From positions 1-61,212 of the forward strand of contig JAZLHE010000055.1 in the NCBI GenBank assembly GCA_045616665.1: a DNA stretch of 61,212 bases. Reading direction: 5' to 3'. Shown piece after piece: positions 17,339 through 23,646 of this stretch; position 1 is the first letter of the stretch; each line of letters opens with the position of its first letter. Below the pieces are notes generated by a model. The model made no database searches. It was not told where the DNA came from and saw nothing but the letters and a program-made list of their open reading frames with translations. The DNA is from RUG11690 sp045616665. GTDB lineage: Bacteria > Bacteroidota > Bacteroidia > Bacteroidales > WCHB1-69. The translations under genes were made by a program, and so were the position numbers.

Positions 17339-17623
17339 ATGAAAGCTTTAGATATAAACGCATACGGTGTACAGGAAATGAACAGACAAGAAATGGTTGA
17401 AGTTAATGGTGGTGAAGAAGGAGGACTTTTGGTGATTGGTATTATCGTACTGGTCGGATTGGTTGCAACAGGTTGTACAAATACTACTATTAATAATTAT
17501 TATGGTGATAACAATAACAACAACAATCATAATGGCAATGGTAGTGGTAATGGTACAGGTAACGGAAATGGCAATGGTAGTGGTAATGGCAATGGAACGA
17601 ATAACACTAATAATAAACAATAA
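17339..17623 (+). CDS. Double-glycine leader peptide with hydrophobic core and Asn/Gly tail
   Basis: 94 residues. The first 25 form a leader of the double-glycine type: amphipathic, with QEMNRQEMVEVNGG and the GG at positions 24-25, the site expected for C39 peptidase cleavage. The predicted secreted part starts EEGGLLVIGIIVLVGLVATG, a membrane-spanning-like helix ending in a single Cys. Next comes TNTTINNYYGD and a low-complexity tail made almost only of Asn and Gly, encoded by imperfect GGTAATGGC-type hexamer repeats. It lies directly upstream of a pepsin-like gene and the C39 exporter, so export by that system is likely. It could be a bacteriocin-like peptide, a signalling peptide or a secreted structural peptide; sequence alone does not decide. 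Confidence 0.78.
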   Translation: MKALDINAYGVQEMNRQEMVEVNGGEEGGLLVIGIIVLVGLVATGCTNTTINNYYGDNNNNNNHNGNGSGNGTGNGNGNGSGNGNGTNNTNNKQ

Positions 17624-17632
17624 TTAATTATA

Positions 17633-17677
17633 AAAGGATGGAGGGGTTGTAGGCTAAACTGTGGCTCTCCATCCTTT
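17633..17677 (+). promoter_or_regulatory. Intergenic hairpin after the precursor gene
   Basis: Perfect 11-bp stem AAAGGATGGAG (17633-17643) and CTCCATCCTTT (17667-17677) around a 23-nt loop. It starts 9 nt after the precursor stop and ends 9 nt before the next ATG. There is no T run, so partial termination or mRNA protection of the upstream message is more likely than full termination. This is a common way to make more precursor than exporter. Confidence 0.6.
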
Positions 17678-17686
17678 AGCACAATT

Positions 17687-18529
17687 ATGCAAAATGCGAA
17701 ACGAAATAGTAGGACAGTCATTATAACTGTGGTATTATCCATTTTATTGGGAACAATAGTACTATGGGATTGGATATTTACTTCTTCTGTGCCAAAGGGA
17801 AAGTTTGATATTGATTGTTCAAGTGGACATTTATTGGTTGATTCTATTATTTTGTTTGACTCTGGTTCATCTAGGACATTGTCTAATAGAAAAAATATAG
17901 GTGTTTTTTTGGGGAAAACAATGTCAATAGATTTGTATGGTTCGAAGAAAGTTAAAAATTTATTTTTTGTTTTTAGATACCCATTATTTACATTTCCTAT
18001 TAAGTTTTTTTCATGTGCAAGTATGGAAGAAAGTCATATTGAAAGCACTGTTGAATTATTAATGGGAATGAATATTATTCAGAGGGCAAATTGGCATTTT
18101 TCTTTTAAGGATAATTATTTGGAAGTGATGAAGCGTTCTGAAATGGTAGATATTCCGATGTGTGCGATTTGCTGGCAATATAGAAATAGATTGATTCCAC
18201 AAATTGATATGACATTAGAAGGCTATAAAGTGGATGGCATTTTGATAGATATGGGCTGTAACATTGATTTTTGTTTAAAAAAGAATGATGTTGAGAGGAT
18301 GGAAAGTTTAAGTGGTATTCGAGGAAAATACTACAATAAAAATACGGTGTGGAGCTCTAAAAATGTATATTGTTTACAGTTAGATTCATTTAAAGTTGGA
18401 AATAAAATCTATCCTAATGTGTATATTGACGAGGTTCCACGTAATCTTGTCGGTTTGGGCTTTATGCGGCGTTTTGACCATCTGTTTTGGGACAGCAAGC
18501 ACAAAAAGGTGTATTTGTGGAATGATTGA
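17687..18529 (+). CDS. Membrane-anchored bilobal aspartic-protease-like protein, copy 2
   Basis: 280 residues, paralogue of the protein at 15945. It has one membrane helix near residues 12-30 and two lobe motifs: ILFDSGSSRT with D58, and ILIDMGCNID with D188. The first lobe keeps the standard DSG while the second has Met in the middle position, the reverse of copy 1, which has DAG and DTG. The shared segment GMNIIQRANWHFSF lies between the lobes and the C terminus is identical to copy 1. It lies between the precursor and the exporter gene and is almost certainly in their operon: its stop is 2 nt before the exporter start. Function is unknown; processing, quality control or immunity are possible. 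Confidence 0.72.
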   Translation: MQNAKRNSRTVIITVVLSILLGTIVLWDWIFTSSVPKGKFDIDCSSGHLLVDSIILFDSGSSRTLSNRKNIGVFLGKTMSIDLYGSKKVKNLFFVFRYPLFTFPIKFFSCASMEESHIESTVELLMGMNIIQRANWHFSFKDNYLEVMKRSEMVDIPMCAICWQYRNRLIPQIDMTLEGYKVDGILIDMGCNIDFCLKKNDVERMESLSGIRGKYYNKNTVWSSKNVYCLQLDSFKVGNKIYPNVYIDEVPRNLVGLGFMRRFDHLFWDSKHKKVYLWND

Positions 18530-18541
18530 TAATGAAGAAAA
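18443..18541 (+). repeat. 99-bp direct repeat, copy 2
   Basis: Partner of 16689-16787 with 94/99 identical bases. It covers the end of the second pepsin-like gene, the 2-nt gap and the first codons of the exporter gene. Confidence 0.9.
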
Positions 18542-20706
18542 ACATAAAAGTTAAACAGCGAGATCTGACGGATTGTGGAGCGGCTTGTCTGGCAAGTGTG
18601 TCAGCATATTATCAGTTGGAAATGCCGGTATCGCGTATCCGCCAGATGGCTTGTACCGACCAAAGGGGAACCAATGCTTTGGGAATGGTGGAAGCCGCGG
18701 AGAAATTAGGTTTTGCGGCAAAAGCTGTCAAGGCTGTAGATGCTGAAGGAAAACCTAATTTCGAGTCTTTGAGGAAGGTGCCCAAACCAACTATCGCCCA
18801 TATTGTTGGAAAAAACAAATTACGGCATTTCGTAGTAGTTTATGACATTAATCAAAAACAAGTCACCATTATGGATCCTGGTGATGGCGAGATTGTTAAA
18901 TATACATTGGATGAATTTGCCGAAAAATGGACGGGCATACTCATTTTATTGGTGCCTGATGAGGATTTTATTGCCCGTAATGAGAAAGTCTCTATATTAA
19001 AGCGTTTTTGGTTTCTGTTCAAGCCCCATCGTCATACCTTTTTACAAGCGTTGGTTGGTTCGCTTGTTTATACGATTTTGGGCTTGACAACTTCAATTTG
19101 CGTGCAAAAAATCATAGACAATGTCATTCCTGATGGAAATCGCAATTTGTTGCATTTAGTAAGCGTGATTATGATCACGGCCACATTGTTGTCGTTAATG
19201 ATTGGCTATTTGCGTTCATTAATGATGATGCGAAGTGGTGTGCTTATTAATTCTCGACTTATTTTAGGCTACTACAAGCATTTGCTAAAACTCCCGCAAA
19301 GTTTCTTTGATACGATGCGTTCCGGAGAAATCATTTCACGTATGGGAGATGCCGCCAAAATCAATACTTTCATCAATAACTCTTTGCTTAACATAGTGGT
19401 GAATGTGTTTACAATTATTGTGTCGTTTACTATTATGTTTACATATTACTGGAAATTGGCCTTGCTGATGTTGATAGTCATTCCCGTATATCTTGTTATT
19501 TTTTTGATATACAACAATGTCAATAAAATCGTGCAGCGAAAATTGATGGAAGATGGGGCAGAATTGGAATCCCAATTAGTCGAGTCAATTAACGCTTCAG
19601 GGACGATAAAGCGTTTCGGAATTGAAGATTTTGCCAATGTTAAAACTGAAAATAAATTTGTTCAACTTACGAGAACTGGTTGGCGTTCAGGTATTAATGA
19701 ATTAGTTACCAACTCAGCTTCTGGCACGTTTTCAAGTTTGTTTGTCACCATTTTGTTGTGGATTGGCACTTCGTATGTGCTTGATGGAGCCATTACGGCA
19801 GGAGAATTAATGTCGTTTTATTCGCTTACGGGTTATTTTATGAGTCCAGTGGCGGCATTGGTGGGTGTAAATCGTGTATTTCAAAATGCGAAAATTGCAG
19901 CCGATCGCTTGTTCGAAATTTTCGATCTTGAGCCAGAAGACGCAAATGAAAATAAAGTTGCTTTTTCTCGTCAGCAATGCGGTAATATTACTTTTGAAGA
20001 TGTTTCGTTTCGTTATGGAACACGTACCGAAGTGTTCGATCATTTCAATATAGAGTTTGAAAAGAATAAAATTAGTGCTGTTATTGGCGAAAGCGGAAGC
20101 GGAAAGACTACATTGGCCTCGCTTTTGCAAAATTTATACCCTTTGCAAAGTGGAAATATTAGGATTGGAGGTGCCGATATCCGAAATATCCGTAACCAGG
20201 ATTTGAGAGCACTTGTGGGCGTTGTTCCTCAACGGATTGATTTGTTTCATGGCACGATTGCCGACAATATTGTCTTGGATGACTTTAATCCGGATTGGCA
20301 GAAAGTATATGATATCTGCAATGAAGTTGGTGTTACTGAATTTGCTGAAAAACTTGTCCACGGACTTCAAACAGAAGTAGGCGAAAACGGTCTTCAGTTG
20401 TCAGGAGGCCAGCGGCAACGCATTGCCATAGCCAGAGCCTTATATCAGAATCCGGAAATATTGATTTTAGATGAGGCTACGTCGTCTTTGGATTCTGCTT
20501 CTGAACAACGTATTAAAGATATTGTCCAGCATCTCAAAAAACAAGGAAAAACCATCATACTTATTGCCCATAGATTAGGAACCATTAGAAATGCAGATGT
20601 GATTTTTGTGCTGAAGGACGGTAAAGTGGTTGAAAAAGGAACGCATGAAGAATTAATACGGCAAAATAGTCACTATGCCGTTTTTTGGCGTATTCAAACA
20701 CAATAG
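18532..20706 (+). CDS. Peptidase-containing ABC transporter (C39 peptidase, PCAT type)
   Basis: 724 residues from ATG 18532; the longer frame starts at TTG 18526 inside the upstream stop and is less likely. Domain order: C39 peptidase (about 1-135) with QRDLTDCGAACLASV containing the catalytic Cys15, the His segment LRHFVVVYDI and Asp in MDPGDG. Next comes a six-helix ABC exporter membrane domain (about 160-440), then the nucleotide-binding domain with Walker A GESGSGKTTL, signature LSGGQRQRIAIARAL, Walker B ILILDEATSSLD and the H-loop IAHRL. Such exporters cut double-glycine leaders on the cytoplasmic side and transport the peptide. Two leader-peptide candidates and an HlyD adaptor flank it. 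Confidence 0.96.
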   Translation: MKKNIKVKQRDLTDCGAACLASVSAYYQLEMPVSRIRQMACTDQRGTNALGMVEAAEKLGFAAKAVKAVDAEGKPNFESLRKVPKPTIAHIVGKNKLRHFVVVYDINQKQVTIMDPGDGEIVKYTLDEFAEKWTGILILLVPDEDFIARNEKVSILKRFWFLFKPHRHTFLQALVGSLVYTILGLTTSICVQKIIDNVIPDGNRNLLHLVSVIMITATLLSLMIGYLRSLMMMRSGVLINSRLILGYYKHLLKLPQSFFDTMRSGEIISRMGDAAKINTFINNSLLNIVVNVFTIIVSFTIMFTYYWKLALLMLIVIPVYLVIFLIYNNVNKIVQRKLMEDGAELESQLVESINASGTIKRFGIEDFANVKTENKFVQLTRTGWRSGINELVTNSASGTFSSLFVTILLWIGTSYVLDGAITAGELMSFYSLTGYFMSPVAALVGVNRVFQNAKIAADRLFEIFDLEPEDANENKVAFSRQQCGNITFEDVSFRYGTRTEVFDHFNIEFEKNKISAVIGESGSGKTTLASLLQNLYPLQSGNIRIGGADIRNIRNQDLRALVGVVPQRIDLFHGTIADNIVLDDFNPDWQKVYDICNEVGVTEFAEKLVHGLQTEVGENGLQLSGGQRQRIAIARALYQNPEILILDEATSSLDSASEQRIKDIVQHLKKQGKTIILIAHRLGTIRNADVIFVLKDGKVVEKGTHEELIRQNSHYAVFWRIQTQ

Positions 20707-20714
20707 AAGAAAGC

Positions 20715-21860
20715 ATGAAGAACAATATTTTCCCTAAAGAAATTGTTGAAAACAGCTATGAGCAAATTGTATCGGAATACAGTAAATCAACCAAATCGAT
20801 ATATTTGTCCATATTAATAGCAGTGAGCGTTGTCATCATATCCACTTTTTTTATTAAGGTTGATATTGGTGTGACAGCTGCCGGCATAATCAAGCCTAAG
20901 GGTGAACATGTGGTTATTGCGGCGCCGTATAGCGGAAAATTAACTCGTTTCAAATGGAAAGAGAATGATTGTGTGAATACAGGTGATACACTTTTTAAAA
21001 TATGGTCCGATAATACTACTGTTTCGTTGCCTGAATTGCAAAACAGGCAAACGGATTTGGAAAATATGCTGGCAGATTTAGATGTTTTGGCAACAGGAAA
21101 TATTCCTGCTAATTTCAAAAGTTTGGTGTGTTTGCAAGAATATCATTATTACTGCACTTTGATTAATGATTTGCAAAAGAAAAAGGAACTCAATCAGACT
21201 GTTTATTTGCGAGAGAAACAGCTTTATGAAAAAGGTGCGAGCTCGTTGGTTGAATTTGAACGCTGTGAGTTTGATTATGCGCAATGTGAATTAGAGTTGG
21301 AATCTTTAACAAGAAAACAATTGTCCCAGTGGCAGTCTAATAGACTTAATTTTCAAACAGAATTGAATAAGGTTTTAACACAAATTGAACAAATTTCTAT
21401 TCAAGATAACGAATCTGTAGTTTGTGCAATGACGCAAGGCTCTGTTCTCAGAATCCTTAATGTGAAGGAGTCTTCGTATGTTATTGCGGGACAGCAGATT
21501 ATGGAAATTTCACCTGATGGGAAATTATTGGCGGAATGTTATGTTGCTTCAAAAGATATTGGGTTAGTGCGTATAGGATTGCCCGTACGATTACGTGTGG
21601 ATGCTTTTGATTATACGCAGTGGGGAATATTGTCAGGAAAAGTTCAGGAAATTGCCAAAGACCTTACAATTACTGAGCAAGGAAGTTATTATAAAGTTCT
21701 ATGTTCGTTGGACAATGAAAATCTTAGTCTAAAAAACGGGTTTACCGGTGTTGTGAAGAAAGGAATGACAATCAATGCCAGAATCGTCGTGAACCGACGT
21801 ACCATTTTTCAACAATTATACGATAAAATTGACGATTGGATTAATCCTACGGTATATTAA
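20715..21860 (+). CDS. HlyD-family periplasmic adaptor of the peptide exporter
   Basis: 381 residues from ATG 20715, 8 nt after the exporter stop; the longer frame begins with a TTG inside the exporter gene. It has one N-terminal membrane helix (about 29-50), then a biotinyl-lipoyl-like half (AAGIIKPKGEHVVIAAPYSG, WKENDCVNTGDTLFKI), a coiled-coil stretch (about 125-220) and the second lipoyl half and beta-barrel (QGSVLRILNVKESSYVIAGQ). This is the membrane-fusion protein that links a type I ABC exporter to an outer-membrane TolC-like channel. No TolC gene is in the window. It ends 6 nt from the convergent FecE-like gene. Confidence 0.92.
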   Translation: MKNNIFPKEIVENSYEQIVSEYSKSTKSIYLSILIAVSVVIISTFFIKVDIGVTAAGIIKPKGEHVVIAAPYSGKLTRFKWKENDCVNTGDTLFKIWSDNTTVSLPELQNRQTDLENMLADLDVLATGNIPANFKSLVCLQEYHYYCTLINDLQKKKELNQTVYLREKQLYEKGASSLVEFERCEFDYAQCELELESLTRKQLSQWQSNRLNFQTELNKVLTQIEQISIQDNESVVCAMTQGSVLRILNVKESSYVIAGQQIMEISPDGKLLAECYVASKDIGLVRIGLPVRLRVDAFDYTQWGILSGKVQEIAKDLTITEQGSYYKVLCSLDNENLSLKNGFTGVVKKGMTINARIVVNRRTIFQQLYDKIDDWINPTVY

Positions 21861-21866
21861 ATTTCC

Positions 21867-22625
21867 TTATTTTTTCACCACCAAGCCATTGGAAAAGTAT
21901 TCAAATTCTTGGCTTAAACCAAAACACTGACTGACATTTTCCTTGGTCAGCACTTCGGATGTTTTCCCAAAATGTTGGATTTCACCGTCTTTCATCAGAA
22001 GGGTTTGCCGAGTGTATTGAATGGCAATGGGAAAGTCGTGAAGGATAATCACAAGGGTCACTTTTTGATTTAGATTGAGTTCCGTCAGGATATCCATAAT
22101 TTCAAACTGATGAACGACATCCAGATTGGCGAGGGGCTCGTCTAAAAGAATGATGGGGGTTTGCTGGGCAATGGCTCTGGCAATCATCGTCCGTCGTAGT
22201 TCTCCACCACTTAATTGGCTTAATAGTCTGTCTTTAAGATGTTGAAGATGAGTTTGCTCCAATATTTTTTTTACTAAAGAGACATCATTTTGATTGGCCC
22301 ATTCCCAACGATTTTGGTAAGGGTTACGTCCCAGCATCACGGTATCGAAAACGCTGAATTCAAAGACGATGTCCTCGCGTTGTGGCACGAAGGCAATTTG
22401 GCGTGCCAACTCCTTTGCTTTAAACCGATTTATATTTTGTTGGTCAATAAGAATAGACCCCGTTTGAATGGCCTGTAATCCAGCCATTGTTCGTAATAGT
22501 GTGCTTTTTCCCGCGCCATTGGGTCCCATAATGGCACAAAAGTCGGCATCGTTGAACCGGGTGCTGAAATGGTTCAGTACTTTTTTGTTCCCATAACCTG
22601 CCGTAATATTGTCAATCGTAATCAT
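21867..22625 (-). CDS. ABC transporter ATP-binding protein, FecE/BtuD type
   Basis: 252 residues from ATG 22625; the longer open frame upstream reads through the permease gene and is not coding. Motifs are standard: Walker A GPNGAGKST, Q-loop FVPQRED, signature LSGGELRRTMIARAI, Walker B PIILLDEPLANLD and the H-loop ILHDF. It energises the FecCD permease, whose stop overlaps its start as TGATG. The cargo is probably ferric siderophore, heme or cobalamin. Confidence 0.93.
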   Translation of the reverse strand: MITIDNITAGYGNKKVLNHFSTRFNDADFCAIMGPNGAGKSTLLRTMAGLQAIQTGSILIDQQNINRFKAKELARQIAFVPQREDIVFEFSVFDTVMLGRNPYQNRWEWANQNDVSLVKKILEQTHLQHLKDRLLSQLSGGELRRTMIARAIAQQTPIILLDEPLANLDVVHQFEIMDILTELNLNQKVTLVIILHDFPIAIQYTRQTLLMKDGEIQHFGKTSEVLTKENVSQCFGLSQEFEYFSNGLVVKK

Positions 22626-23635
22626 CAGATGGTCTTTTTGTGTAACAGGAGGAAAATAAAGTAGGGGGCACCGGCAAGGGCGGTAATGCTGCCAACGGGG
22701 AGTTCGGCAGGTGCGGCTATGGTGCGTGCCAAAGTGTCTGCAATGAGCAAAAAGAATGCGCCCAACAGAAAGGAATAGGTAAACATTGTTCTCAGGTTGT
22801 TGCCAAAAAGCAAGCGCACGATATGCGGAATGATGAGCCCAATAAAACCGATAACTCCACAAAATGACACGGCGGCCGCAATCAATAAGGAGGAAAAAAT
22901 TAAACTAATATAAGTCACGCGTTGGGTGTTTACTCCCAGATTTTGGGCGATGTCGTTGCCCATCTGCATAATATTCAAATCTTTAGAATAAAAATAAAAA
23001 GGAAAAACGCAAAGAATGGTCATCACCAACATCAGGCTGATTTCAGACCAGGAAACGGCAGACAAAGATCCCATTGTCCAAAAGATGATTTTGTGCATTT
23101 CCTGTTGGTTGAGTACAATGAGCAAAGTGATGACGGCGGAAATCAGGAAATTGATGGCAATGCCCACCAATAGCAGAATTTCCGTATTGTTTCGGTGACT
23201 GATTTTGCTGATACCGATAATGAGCAGCAACGTGAGTAATCCGGTGCAGAGGGCGGGAAGGGTGACGCCAAAATAAAGCAAGTCCCATCCTAAAATAAAA
23301 CTGATGGCGCCGCCTAAGGAACTTCCGGAAGAAATGCCTAAAATGTAAGGATCGCAAATAGGATTTCTAAAGATGGATTGGAAGACACATCCGCAAACGG
23401 CCAAAGCTCCCCCGACCAGCACGCTCATTATAATGCGCGGCAGACGAAGTTGAAAAAGGGTGATTTCATAGGATTCGGGAAGATTGGCAGCACATCCGAA
23501 TCCTAATTTTGCGGAAAAAAGTTGGAAAATGTCGTGTAAGGGTATTCTGACTACGCCGATGGAAGTGGCGAGAAGCATACAGCCAAGCAGTATCAGCAAT
23601 AATAGAAAAGGAAGTAAGGGATGCACTTTCTTCAT
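22625..23635 (-). CDS. FecCD-family iron/cobalamin ABC permease
   Basis: 336 residues, multi-spanning (about ten helices). The family block QLRLPRIIMSVLVGGALAVC is near residues 65-85, with QSIFRNPICDPYILGISSG following and GVIGFIGLIIPHIVRL near 260-275. It forms a homodimeric channel with the ATPase encoded next. The TonB-dependent receptor gene is 11 nt upstream, so the three genes form one uptake operon. No periplasmic binding protein is encoded nearby. Confidence 0.93.
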   Translation of the reverse strand: MKKVHPLLPFLLLLILLGCMLLATSIGVVRIPLHDIFQLFSAKLGFGCAANLPESYEITLFQLRLPRIIMSVLVGGALAVCGCVFQSIFRNPICDPYILGISSGSSLGGAISFILGWDLLYFGVTLPALCTGLLTLLLIIGISKISHRNNTEILLLVGIAINFLISAVITLLIVLNQQEMHKIIFWTMGSLSAVSWSEISLMLVMTILCVFPFYFYSKDLNIMQMGNDIAQNLGVNTQRVTYISLIFSSLLIAAAVSFCGVIGFIGLIIPHIVRLLFGNNLRTMFTYSFLLGAFFLLIADTLARTIAAPAELPVGSITALAGAPYFIFLLLHKKTI

Positions 23636-23646
23636 AAACCGTGAAA

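Noticed and set aside
17076..17363. 95-codon minus-strand frame over the leader-peptide spacer
   Set aside because: It overlaps the start of the precursor gene, has no promoter match and no family features.
21850..21880. A terminator between the convergent HlyD and FecE genes
   Set aside because: The gap is 6 nt and no stem with a T run could be found on either strand.
22626..22862. N-terminal extension of the FecE-like frame
   Set aside because: It is the permease gene read in another frame; the ATPase domain starts at the overlapping ATG 22625.
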